From an uncultured Clostridia bacterium (GTDB taxonomy: Bacteria > Bacillota > Clostridia > Oscillospirales > Acutalibacteraceae), in the NCBI GenBank assembly GCA_945875045.1, contig CAMCIX010000069.1:1-7473 (forward strand): a stretch of 7,473 nucleotides of DNA, given 5' to 3'. Position 1 is the first letter of the stretch; each line of letters starts with the position of its first letter. The translations under genes and the position numbers were made by a program. The notes under the pieces are model-generated. The model was not told where the DNA came from and made no database searches. It saw only the letters and a program-made list of their open reading frames with translations. Below, one piece after another: positions 1 through 6,268 of this stretch.

Positions 1-44
1 CACACTGCATATCGTCGGCAGCGTCAGATGTGTATAAGAGACAG
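1..44. other. Illumina Nextera adapter and index left in the assembly (not genomic)
   Basis: Bases 1-3 (CAC) match the end of the P5 oligo. Bases 4-11 read ACTGCATA, which is the Nextera i5 index known as S506/N506. Bases 12-25 are the Nextera read-1 adapter (TCGTCGGCAGCGTC) and 26-44 are the 19-base Tn5 mosaic end (AGATGTGTATAAGAGACAG). Four library parts in the correct order and spacing cannot reasonably be biological. The genomic insert starts at 45. This shows the window begins at a contig end that was not trimmed. Confidence 0.98.
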
Positions 45-383
45 CTCTTTGATTTGATGAATCAGCATTTTAAGAGCTTCAATATGCTCGTAAAATAAAA
101 TTTCGTCCTCGGTTTTGCTGTAGAGCATAAGGGAGGAAATTTCAAGCTCAATATCGTCAATGCGGCTGTGATTGACGAAAAAGGAGAGCGCCTTTTCCTT
201 TTTGTCCCATAAATCGCTTAATTCCTCGGCGGCTTCGCGCGCTTTTCCGTCCTTATATGCCTCTTCGCATCGGACAATGATTTCCTTTGCTTGGGCGCAG
301 GTATCATTGATGTATACAAGGCTTGAAGCATACGCCGCTATAACCGCCGCCAAGAGTATCCCCGCGGCTATAAGTCTTTTCAT
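45..383 (-). CDS. DUF4363 family protein, 3' end cut off by contig end
   Basis: This small, probably membrane-anchored protein of unknown function resembles the DUF4363 family, which in Bacillota is often encoded directly after a DUF421/YetF gene, as here. Residues 4-22 form one hydrophobic N-terminal helix (a signal anchor or uncleaved signal). The rest is charged and helical, with the stretch FFVNHSRIDDIELEI near residues 68-82 that I take as the family core. The ATG (383-381) overlaps the yetF-like stop as ATGA, and GAGGG at 391-395 lies 7 bases upstream, inside the upstream coding sequence, so the two are translationally coupled. Only residues 1-113 are genomic. The open frame runs on to a TGA at 24-26, but its last six residues (LSLIHI) are the translated Nextera adapter. 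The true C-terminus is missing, probably by a short stretch. Family call from recall of sequence character, not from a search. Confidence 0.8.
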
Positions 384-1057
384 TGCTTATCCCTCATTTT
401 TATAAGGCTGAAATTCCCGTACCTGTCCATAGTCATTAAAAACACCTGTCTCACCTCGGCGTTGTTTGCGGCGACCTTTTTTATAATCTGCTCCTCGCTT
501 GTTTCGAGTGCGCCTAAAGATTCCTTAATTATTTTGCCATCGCTGATAACGGGCAGGGGGAGTGCGGCTTTTTCGTTTTCTATATTAAGGTCGCCCGCCG
601 TCACGGTCTGCTCGGAGGATTTTAAAAGCACGCTTAAATTTCCGTTTACCTCAAGCACCGCAAAGGCGACGGTTGAAATGTCAAACACGTTTTGTCCGCG
701 TAAAAGCTCTACTAAGTCAAGCACCGTCATACGCACCTGCCGCATAGCGTTCTGGTCGATAACGCCGTTTTTAATTATCACCGCCGATTTGCCGTTCATA
801 AGCTTTCGTACCGTCATACTTTTCATTGCAAGCACCGAGACGATTATTTCCAAAATCACCAGCATAAAAATTGCGACAACGCCGTCTAAAATCGGCTGTG
901 AGGTGTCCTGCAGGGGAATAGCGGCGATTTCCGAAATAAGCAGGGTGACTACAAGCTCGTTCGGCTGCATTTCGCCCACCTGACGTTTTCCCATAAGCCT
1001 TATTCCCAGGGTCACGAAAATATAGAGTATTACCGTGCGGGTTATTGTAATAATCAT
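380..1057 (-). CDS. DUF421 / YetF family membrane protein
   Basis: A complete 225-residue member of the YetF (DUF421) family. These proteins have N-terminal transmembrane helices and a soluble C-terminal part made of two small alpha/beta repeats. Hydrophobic segments lie at about 5-22, 35-50 and 57-78. Family-like stretches are GIRLMGKRQVGEMQPNELVV (18-37), LMNGKSAVIIKNGVID (86-101) and LVELLRGQNVFDISTVAFAV (115-134). The ATG at 1057 has a GGTGA ribosome binding site 7 bases upstream. Its stop overlaps the start of the DUF4363 gene by four bases, giving a two-gene unit that is transcribed away from the LysR gene. The biochemical role is not established. Bacillus relatives have been linked to spores and spore resistance, but whether that applies here is inference. 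Family assignment is firm; orthology to B. subtilis yetF itself is not claimed. Confidence 0.9.
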   Translation of the reverse strand: MIITITRTVILYIFVTLGIRLMGKRQVGEMQPNELVVTLLISEIAAIPLQDTSQPILDGVVAIFMLVILEIIVSVLAMKSMTVRKLMNGKSAVIIKNGVIDQNAMRQVRMTVLDLVELLRGQNVFDISTVAFAVLEVNGNLSVLLKSSEQTVTAGDLNIENEKAALPLPVISDGKIIKESLGALETSEEQIIKKVAANNAEVRQVFLMTMDRYGNFSLIKMRDKQ

Positions 1058-1106
1058 AGTATAATCACCGTTGTTATTATTTACGATAGTTGTAAAATTA
1101 TTTAAT

Positions 1107-1134
1107 TAGTATGTGTGATTTTTTACCAGATTAC
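1107..1134 (-). promoter_or_regulatory. Candidate forespore-type (sigma F/G) promoter for the yetF-like operon
   Basis: Read on the minus strand, CATACTA at 1113-1107 matches the sigma-G/F -10 consensus CATWMTA at every position. A GTAAT at 1134-1130 lies 16 bases upstream but matches the -35 consensus (GHATR) at only three of five positions. Transcription would start near 1100, giving a leader of about 43 bases. No convincing sigma-A promoter is visible on this strand. The match is short and the region AT-rich, so chance is a real alternative. Confidence 0.3.
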
Positions 1135-1144
1135 TCTATTTGGG

Positions 1145-1172
1145 TTGACAAAGTATTTTTTTGGTATACAAT
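1145..1172 (+). promoter_or_regulatory. Sigma-A-type promoter for the LysR-type regulator gene
   Basis: A perfect -35 hexamer TTGACA at 1145-1150 is followed, after 16 bases, by TACAAT at 1167-1172 (five of six matches to TATAAT). The transcript would start near 1179, leaving a leader of about 25 bases before the GTG start at 1205. LysR-type regulators commonly repress their own promoter and act on a divergent gene, so this intergenic region is the obvious place for binding sites, but no clear LysR box was identified. Confidence 0.65.
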
Positions 1173-1193
1173 ATTTATATATCTATTATGCAT

Positions 1194-1200
1194 GGGGTGA
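1194..1200 (+). promoter_or_regulatory. Ribosome binding site that decides the GTG start of the LysR gene
   Basis: GGGGTGA lies just upstream of the GTG at 1205-1207. The two nearby ATG codons (1188-1190 and 1192-1194) are out of frame with the regulator, so GTG is the best start. It gives the short N-terminus (MNILHLKYAVEIA) typical of LysR-type proteins. Confidence 0.65.
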
Positions 1201-1204
1201 TTAG

Positions 1205-2143
1205 GTGAATATACTGCATTTGAAGTATGCCGTTGAAATTGCAAATACAAAATCCATAAGCCGCGCGGCGGAAAATTTATATATGGGACAGCCGAATTTG
1301 TCGAGGGCGATTAAAGAGCTGGAAGAAAGCCTTAATATAACCATTTTCAACCGGACGCCAAAAGGAATTACCATAACTCCCGAGGGGGAGGAGTTTTTGC
1401 AGTACGCAAAGCGCATAGTCAATCAGGTTGACGAGGTAGAGGAGATGTATAAAAACGGCAGAAAGCCTAAGCAGTCCTTTTCGGTATGCGCTCCGAGGGC
1501 AAGCTATATTTCCTATGCCTTTGCCGAGTTTGCAAAGAGTATTAAAACCGATATTCCCGCCGATATTTTCTATAAGGAAACCAATTCCTCCCGCACCGTA
1601 AGCAACGTGATAAAAGGGGAGTACAATTTAGGCATAGTTCGTTTTCAAACCACATTTGAGCGTTATTTTAAAACAATGTTCGAGGAAAAGCATTTGAACG
1701 CCGAGATTATTACCGATTTTAAATATGTGCTTTTAATGTCTAAAAACCATCCGCTTGCCGATAAAAAAGAGATTTACTCCAAGGATTTAGCCCCCTATAT
1801 CGAGATTACCCACGCCGACCCGTATGTGCCTTCTTTGCCCCTTATCGACGTTAAGAAAGAGGAGCTTTCAAAATACGTGGACAAGCATATCTATGTTTTC
1901 GAGCGGGGAAGCCAGTTCAGAATTTTAGAGGAGGTAGATTCCGCCTTTATGTGGGTTTCTCCGATTCCCGAGGATTTGTATACAAAGTACGGGCTTATTG
2001 AAAGGCAGTGCTCCGACAACGAAAAGGTTTATATGGACGTGCTTATCTACCGAAACGGCTATAAGCTTACAGAGCTTGACAATGCCTTTATAACCGCCGT
2101 CTGCAACTCAAAACGTCAATATATAACGTTACTCTCTGAATAA
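1205..2143 (+). CDS. LysR-type transcriptional regulator
   Basis: A 312-residue LysR-type transcription factor, a usual length for the family. Residues 1-60 form the winged helix-turn-helix: NTKSISRAAENLYMGQPNLS (14-33) contains the recognition helix, and IFNRTPKGITITPEGEEFL (47-65) is the wing motif. Residues 60-88 look like the long linker (dimer) helix, and 91-300 the two-lobed effector-binding domain. The regulon and ligand cannot be read from sequence. The gene has its own promoter, diverges from the yetF-like operon and ends about 25 bases before the probable start of the GNAT-fusion gene, with no terminator between, so the two plus-strand genes are probably cotranscribed. Either the divergent yetF pair or the downstream fusion gene is a plausible target. 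Family certain; role unknown. Confidence 0.93.
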   Translation: MNILHLKYAVEIANTKSISRAAENLYMGQPNLSRAIKELEESLNITIFNRTPKGITITPEGEEFLQYAKRIVNQVDEVEEMYKNGRKPKQSFSVCAPRASYISYAFAEFAKSIKTDIPADIFYKETNSSRTVSNVIKGEYNLGIVRFQTTFERYFKTMFEEKHLNAEIITDFKYVLLMSKNHPLADKKEIYSKDLAPYIEITHADPYVPSLPLIDVKKEELSKYVDKHIYVFERGSQFRILEEVDSAFMWVSPIPEDLYTKYGLIERQCSDNEKVYMDVLIYRNGYKLTELDNAFITAVCNSKRQYITLLSE

Positions 2144-2155
2144 TCGCCGCAGGCT

Positions 2156-2160
2156 GGGGG
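2156..2160 (+). promoter_or_regulatory. Possible ribosome binding site for a non-canonical start at 2169
   Basis: A GGGGG run lies 8 bases before ATT at 2169-2171. It is the only purine-rich site near the 5' end of the GNAT reading frame. The first canonical in-frame start, TTG at 2307, has no convincing site in front of it. Confidence 0.35.
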
Positions 2161-2168
2161 TCTTTGAA

Positions 2169-3605
2169 ATTATAACTTTATTTTTAAAATCCGTTAAGGG
2201 AAAATATGCCGATGATATTAAGGAACTGCTGAAAGAAGCGGACAATGAGTTTGTTCCTCCGCTTTCGTCACGTACCGGCACCACGCAAAACGAGCTGAAT
2301 GTAGCATTGGACTCTGTAAGAAGCATTGAACCGTATTATGAAAGTATTTCAAACCAGTGGGCGATACTTGCAATAGCAAACGGCAAGGTTTTAGGCTTTA
2401 TGTCGCTAATACCTAATCACAATATACCGGGTATCAAGGAGTCGCTTGAAAGAAATATTTATCTTTCTACCGTTATAGTTAAAAAGGAATACCGCAAGAA
2501 CGGCATAGCCGGAAAGCTGTATGATACCTTGCTGTCAAAATTCAGCGAACGACGGATATTTACAAGAACATGGTCTACAAATACAGCGCACCTTCATTTG
2601 CTTGACAAAAATGATTTTTATGAGATTTTATGCGAGGAAAACGGGCGCGGCGATGGAATTGACACGGTTTATTACTGTCACGAGCCGGAAAAGAAAAGGT
2701 TCATTGATGTGATAAGACAGTATCACCTTTTCGGAAGTATTTCTTTCTTTGTTATGCTGGTGGTTTTCGCCGTAACCTTTGTTATCGTCTGGATAGATAC
2801 CGACAGCGGAATACTTCATGAGCTTTCAATAGCCTTTGCCACATCACTTATAGCGTCGGCGCTTTGTCTGCTTTCGGAAACATTTATAAAGTATGTGGAG
2901 TCAAAAAATGACGAGTACATTTTTCGACTTCGCAGCTTCGGAATTGATAATCTGCTGTTTCATAAGGACTCGGTGCTTAAAAAGATAATACCTAAGTGCA
3001 AAAATGAGCTCTGGATAACCGGATATCGGCTTATAATGACCTCAAAGGGTTCATTTCGCAATGCGATATTAAAGGCGTGCGAGCATACAGAGGGGCTTAA
3101 CATCCGGCTTCTTTTCGTTCCGATGTGGAGCGATACATACAAGCGTGTGTATGATGAAGACGTGTCGCTTTGCTATATCAACGTATTTTACACGCTTTGC
3201 CGCTGTATTACGGAGTACGGAGCTGAGGTTGAGATAAGAACAACCGAAAAGCCTATGTTCAATGACACCTATAAGGTTGACGATCGAATTATAACAGGTC
3301 CGTATCTTCATTGCGCGGATTTTCTTAATCATCGGCTCATTACCGCGAAAGACTTTTTCTCGCTTGATATAACCGACAGCAATAAGGAGCTGTACCGTTT
3401 GATGGAGGAAGATTATTCCGCGGTCTGGGAGCAGAGCACCGAAAAATTTAATGTCGGAAAACTCATCGCTTTACTTGACAGCCATGAAAAATTTGAAAGC
3501 CTTATAAATATGACGGCGGAGGAGCGCGTAAGTCTTTTACGCTCCTGTATAGAAACCCCGTCCGATATTTCAGCTGAAAAAATGCTTGCCAAGACAGTTG
3601 AATAG
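2169..3605 (+). CDS. GNAT acetyltransferase fused to two TM helices and a degenerate PLD-like domain
   Basis: Numbered from a tentative ATT start (478 residues), the protein begins with a GNAT acetyltransferase domain (about 1-175): DNEFVPPLSSRTGTTQ near 25-40, the acetyl-CoA loop RKNGIA (R109, G112, A114) after strand IYLSTVIV, and TRTWSTNTAHLHLL (132-145). Two transmembrane helices follow at about 187-209 and 219-242. From about 276 to 423 comes a PLD-like half (NELWITGYRLI, then NIRLLFVP, YKVDDRIITGPYL and EEDYSAVWEQS), and then a helical tail. Aligned by eye to an HKD motif, His is replaced by F364 and Lys by D366, while the Asp region (D371/D372) is kept, so phospholipase or nuclease activity is unlikely. 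The frame opens after the TAA at 2124-2126, with no ATG, GTG or TTG until TTG at 2307. That TTG would remove the first strand and helix of the GNAT fold, so the real start is upstream or damaged. Substrate unknown. Confidence 0.72.
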   Translation: MITLFLKSVKGKYADDIKELLKEADNEFVPPLSSRTGTTQNELNVALDSVRSIEPYYESISNQWAILAIANGKVLGFMSLIPNHNIPGIKESLERNIYLSTVIVKKEYRKNGIAGKLYDTLLSKFSERRIFTRTWSTNTAHLHLLDKNDFYEILCEENGRGDGIDTVYYCHEPEKKRFIDVIRQYHLFGSISFFVMLVVFAVTFVIVWIDTDSGILHELSIAFATSLIASALCLLSETFIKYVESKNDEYIFRLRSFGIDNLLFHKDSVLKKIIPKCKNELWITGYRLIMTSKGSFRNAILKACEHTEGLNIRLLFVPMWSDTYKRVYDEDVSLCYINVFYTLCRCITEYGAEVEIRTTEKPMFNDTYKVDDRIITGPYLHCADFLNHRLITAKDFFSLDITDSNKELYRLMEEDYSAVWEQSTEKFNVGKLIALLDSHEKFESLINMTAEERVSLLRSCIETPSDISAEKMLAKTVE

Positions 3606-3608
3606 CAT

Positions 3609-3655
3609 AAATACCTGATAGGAGCAAATTTGCTTGCCCTACCGGGTATTTTTTT
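3609..3655 (+). terminator. Intrinsic terminator after the GNAT-fusion gene
   Basis: AAATACC (3609-3615) pairs with GGTATTT (3645-3651). Inside this, TAGG can pair with CCTA, and the self-complementary AGCAAATTTGCT (3623-3634) forms the tip. A run of seven T follows at 3649-3655. It begins only a few bases after the stop codon at 3603-3605, the expected position for the end of the LysR / GNAT-fusion transcript. Confidence 0.8.
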
Positions 3656-3683
3656 GCGGTTAAGATATAATTGTTTACAATTT

Positions 3684-3722
3684 AAAAATACAGAAGTCTC
3701 ACGGTAATGAGACTTCTGTATT
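3684..3722 (-). terminator. Intrinsic terminator after gpmI
   Basis: A perfect 15-bp stem (3687-3701 with 3708-3722, loop of six bases) is followed on the minus strand by a T-run (complement of the A-run at 3684-3688). It starts five bases after the gpmI stop codon and closes the glycolytic transcript. On the plus strand it lacks a proper T-run, so it serves mainly the minus strand. Confidence 0.85.
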
Positions 3723-3727
3723 AAACA

Positions 3728-5260
3728 TTACTTAATAAGCGATTCTCCCGTCATTTCTTCGGGCTTAGTCAGTCCTAAAAGCTTAATGATAGTGGGGGAG
3801 ATGTCGCAAAGTCTGCCGCCCTCGCGAAGAGTGCAATCCTTGCCGATAACCGCAAAGGGAACAGGGTTAGTTGTGTGGGCGGTAAAGGGGGAGCCGTCGG
3901 TGTCAACCATTCTGTCGGCATTGCCGTGGTCAGCGGTAAGGAGCATTACGCCGCCCATTTTAAGGGTGCTGTCCTGAACGCGTCCAACGCAGGTATCAAC
4001 CGTTTCGACCGCCTTAACAGCCGCGTCGAATATTCCGGTGTGACCTACCATATCGCAGTTGGCAAAGTTTAGAATAACAACGTCATATTTGCCGCTCTCA
4101 ATCGCCTCGCATACCTTGTCGCAAACCTCGTTAGCGCTCATTTCGGGCTGTAAATCGTAGGTTGCAACCTTGGGGGAGTTGACAAGTATTCTGTCCTCGC
4201 CCTCAAACATAACCTCTCTGCCGCCGTTGAAGAAGAAGGTGACGTGTGCGTACTTCTCGGTCTCGGCAATTCTTAGCTGGGTCATATTGTTTTTTGAGAG
4301 GAACTCGCCTAAGGTGTTGTTAAGGGTCTGGGGCTTGAAGGCTACCTCAACATTGGGCATAGAAGCGTCATACTGGGTCATACATACGTAAAATACCTTT
4401 TGTCTGCCGCCCTTACGTTCAAAGCCTGTGAAATCGTCGTCAACAAAGGTTCTTGTAATCTCTCTTGCACGGTCGGGGCGGAAGTTGAAGAAGATAACGC
4501 TGTCGCCGGTCTTTATGCGCTCTGTACCGCTTACAACGGTGGGGAGAACAAACTCGTCTGTTATGTTTTTGCCGTCCTCGTCAACCTCGGTGTAGGACTT
4601 TCTTACAGCCGCCGCCGCGTCGTCAGTCAAAATGCCCTCGCCGTAAACTAATGCGGCGTATGCCTTGCCAACGCGCTCCCAGCGGTTGTCGCGGTCCATT
4701 CCGTAAAATCTGCCCATAACCGTGGCAAGCTTGCCGCAGCCGATTTCCGCTAATTTCGCATTGAGCGCGTCAATAAAATCAGCGGCGCTTGCGGGGGGAA
4801 CGTCACGTCCGTCAAGTAAAGCGTGAATGTAAACCTTTGTAAGTCCGTTACGCTTTGCAAGCTCAACAAGACCGTAAAGATGCTCAATGTGACTGTGAAC
4901 TCCGCCGTCGGAAAGCAGTCCCATTAAATGGAGGGCGCTGTCGTTCTTCTTGCAGTTGTCTATAGCCTTTAAAAAGGCTTCGTTATTAAAGAAATCGCCG
5001 TCGGCAATCGACTTTGTTATGCGGGTAAGCTCCTGATAAACGATTCTGCCCGCGCCGATATTGGTGTGACCCACCTCGCTGTTACCCATCTGACCGTCGG
5101 GCAGACCTACGTCCATTCCCGACGCGCCTATCTGTGTGTTGGGACACTCGGCAAAAATCTTATCAAGGCGGGGGGTTTTAGCGGTGAAAATCGCGTTTCC
5201 GCTTGTGGTCGGATTAATTCCGAAACCGTCCATAATACATAAAACAACAGGTTTTTTCAT
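3728..5260 (-). CDS. gpmI: 2,3-bisphosphoglycerate-independent phosphoglycerate mutase
   Basis: A full-length 510-residue cytoplasmic enzyme that interconverts 3-phosphoglycerate and 2-phosphoglycerate through a phosphoserine intermediate, usually with two Mn ions. It belongs to the alkaline phosphatase superfamily. The metal-site start IMDGFGIN (D11) and the catalytic serine in DGQMGNSEVGHTNIGAGR (S61) are present, as are HALLDGRDVPP, FNFRPDRAREI, NFANCDMVGHTG and LLTADHGNADRM, which supply substrate and metal ligands. The ATG at 5260 has AGGTGA 7 bases upstream, within the 18-base gap after tpiA. It is therefore cotranscribed with tpiA and is the last gene of the cluster, followed at once by a terminator. 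Homologues in spore formers are known to be Mn- and pH-sensitive. Identity is not in doubt. Confidence 0.98.
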   Translation of the reverse strand: MKKPVVLCIMDGFGINPTTSGNAIFTAKTPRLDKIFAECPNTQIGASGMDVGLPDGQMGNSEVGHTNIGAGRIVYQELTRITKSIADGDFFNNEAFLKAIDNCKKNDSALHLMGLLSDGGVHSHIEHLYGLVELAKRNGLTKVYIHALLDGRDVPPASAADFIDALNAKLAEIGCGKLATVMGRFYGMDRDNRWERVGKAYAALVYGEGILTDDAAAAVRKSYTEVDEDGKNITDEFVLPTVVSGTERIKTGDSVIFFNFRPDRAREITRTFVDDDFTGFERKGGRQKVFYVCMTQYDASMPNVEVAFKPQTLNNTLGEFLSKNNMTQLRIAETEKYAHVTFFFNGGREVMFEGEDRILVNSPKVATYDLQPEMSANEVCDKVCEAIESGKYDVVILNFANCDMVGHTGIFDAAVKAVETVDTCVGRVQDSTLKMGGVMLLTADHGNADRMVDTDGSPFTAHTTNPVPFAVIGKDCTLREGGRLCDISPTIIKLLGLTKPEEMTGESLIK

Positions 5261-5278
5261 TATTTTATCACCTTGAAT

Positions 5279-6046
5279 TTATTTGCTTGCGGCTTTAACG
5301 ATAACAGAGAAATCTTCAGCCTTAAGGGAAGCGCCGCCGATTAGTCCGCCGTCAACGTTTACCTTTGCAACCAACTCGTCGGCGTTTTTAGCGTTCATAG
5401 AACCGCCGTACTGGATTGTAACGGTCTCTGCTACATCTGCGCCGTAGACTTCCGCAATAGCGGCACGGACATAGCCGTTACCCTCGTCCGCCTGCTCGGC
5501 GGTGGCGGTAACGCCTGTGCCGATAGCCCATACAGGCTCGTAAGCGATAATTACATTTGAAAGCTTGTCTGCCGGAACATTTGTAAGCGCCATTTTGGTC
5601 TGGTATTTAAGGAGTGTTTCGGTGTAGCCGAGTTCTCTCTGCTCAAGGGTTTCGCCAACGCATACAATGGCGGTAAGACCCGCGTTCAAGGCGGCAAGGG
5701 TGCGAAGATTTACGGTCTGGTCGGTTTCGCCGAAGTACTGTCTTCTCTCGCTGTGACCGATAACTACGTACTTAACGCCCGATTCAACCAGCATTTTAGC
5801 GGAAACCTCGCCTGTGTAAGCGCCGCTCTCCTTAAAATGTACGTTTTCAGCGCCGATTTCAATGTTTGAGCCCTCGGCGGCGGCAACAGCGGCGGGGATA
5901 TCGATAAAGGGAACGCAAAGCACTACCTTGCAGTCAGCCCCCGCTACAAGGGGCTTCATCTCATTAATAAGCGCGGTTGTCTCGGACGGGGTTTTGTTCA
6001 TTTTCCAGTTGCCCGCGATTACGGCGGCTCTTTTAGCTTTGTTCAT
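5279..6046 (-). CDS. tpiA: Triosephosphate isomerase
   Basis: A complete 255-residue TIM-barrel enzyme that interconverts dihydroxyacetone phosphate and glyceraldehyde 3-phosphate in the cytoplasm. All catalytic residues are visible: N13 and K15 in AGNWKMNKT, H98 in VIGHSERRQYFGE, and E170 in AYEPVWAIGTG, which also starts the mobile loop 6. Phosphate-binding loops are IQYGGSM (211-217) and GLIGGASL (234-241). The start has a strong AGGAG 8 bases upstream. The gene is 18 bases before gpmI and 222 bases after pgk; that unusually long gap for this cluster is filled mostly by a palindromic repeat. The residue count is typical for the bacterial enzyme. Confidence 0.98.
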   Translation of the reverse strand: MNKAKRAAVIAGNWKMNKTPSETTALINEMKPLVAGADCKVVLCVPFIDIPAAVAAAEGSNIEIGAENVHFKESGAYTGEVSAKMLVESGVKYVVIGHSERRQYFGETDQTVNLRTLAALNAGLTAIVCVGETLEQRELGYTETLLKYQTKMALTNVPADKLSNVIIAYEPVWAIGTGVTATAEQADEGNGYVRAAIAEVYGADVAETVTIQYGGSMNAKNADELVAKVNVDGGLIGGASLKAEDFSVIVKAASK

Positions 6047-6109
6047 TGTAAAAACTCCTTTTATAGATTAACACAATTAAAGGATATGCTGTTTAAAAAT
6101 ATCCTGCAT

Positions 6110-6137
6110 AAAAATGCCTCCCTTGCCTAAAGGGAGG
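6110..6137 (-). terminator. Terminator-like hairpin formed by the repeat between pgk and tpiA
   Basis: On the minus strand, CCTCCCTT pairs with AAGGGAGG (8-bp, GC-rich stem, five-base loop, 6117-6137). After two bases a run of five T follows (complement of the A-run at 6110-6114). This is the pattern of an intrinsic terminator and it lies between pgk and tpiA. It may end or reduce transcription there, but the T-run is short and readthrough is likely given the conserved gene order. Confidence 0.4.
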
Positions 6138-6236
6138 GGGACCGCCGAACGGCGGTGGAGGGATACAATTTTGGGTTGCAAATTTAATATCCCCCAGTCA
6201 CGGTTCCCGTGACAGCCCCCTTTAGGCAAGGGGGCC
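6116..6236. repeat. MITE-like palindromic repeat in the pgk-tpiA gap
   Basis: The element is nearly symmetrical. Its two ends share the inverted core CCCTTGCCTAAAGGG (plus strand 6120-6134; reverse complement at 6218-6232), and each end folds into its own 8-bp hairpin with a five-base loop (6117-6137 and 6215-6235). Inside these are two 7-bp hairpins, ACCGCCG/CGGCGGT (6141-6156) and GTCACGG/CCGTGAC (6197-6213). Further in, GGGATA (6160-6165) pairs with TATCCC (6188-6193) around an AT-rich 22-base centre. There is no open frame and no clear target-site duplication. The layout resembles small non-autonomous palindromic elements scattered between genes in gut Clostridia. The rest of the gap (6047-6115 and 6237-6268) is AT-rich, with the tpiA ribosome binding site and one weak dyad at 6081-6105. 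Confidence 0.75.
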
Positions 6237-6268
6237 TTATTTGGGAAAGAATTTACTTTGAAATTATA

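Noticed and set aside
462..983. Plus-strand open frame of 173 codons opposite the yetF-like gene
   Set aside because: It is wholly antisense to a well-supported DUF421 gene, has low-complexity Ser/Thr-rich content and no family signature.
1096..1107. AATTA-TT-TAATT dyad as a LysR binding site
   Set aside because: Short and made only of A and T in an AT-rich spacer, without a clear T-N11-A LysR box; chance is the likelier explanation.
2307..2309. TTG as the true start of the GNAT-fusion gene
   Set aside because: It would remove the first strand and helix of the GNAT fold, including the FVPPLSSR segment, and has no good ribosome binding site. It is kept only as the first canonical codon in frame.
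2129..2326. Minus-strand open frame across the gap between the LysR and GNAT-fusion genes
   Set aside because: The plus strand here encodes conserved GNAT sequence; the minus-strand product shows no recognisable feature.
6081..6105. AGGATAT / ATATCCT inverted repeat as a terminator or operator before tpiA
   Set aside because: A 7-bp AT-rich stem with an 11-base loop and no T-run directly after it; too weak to call.
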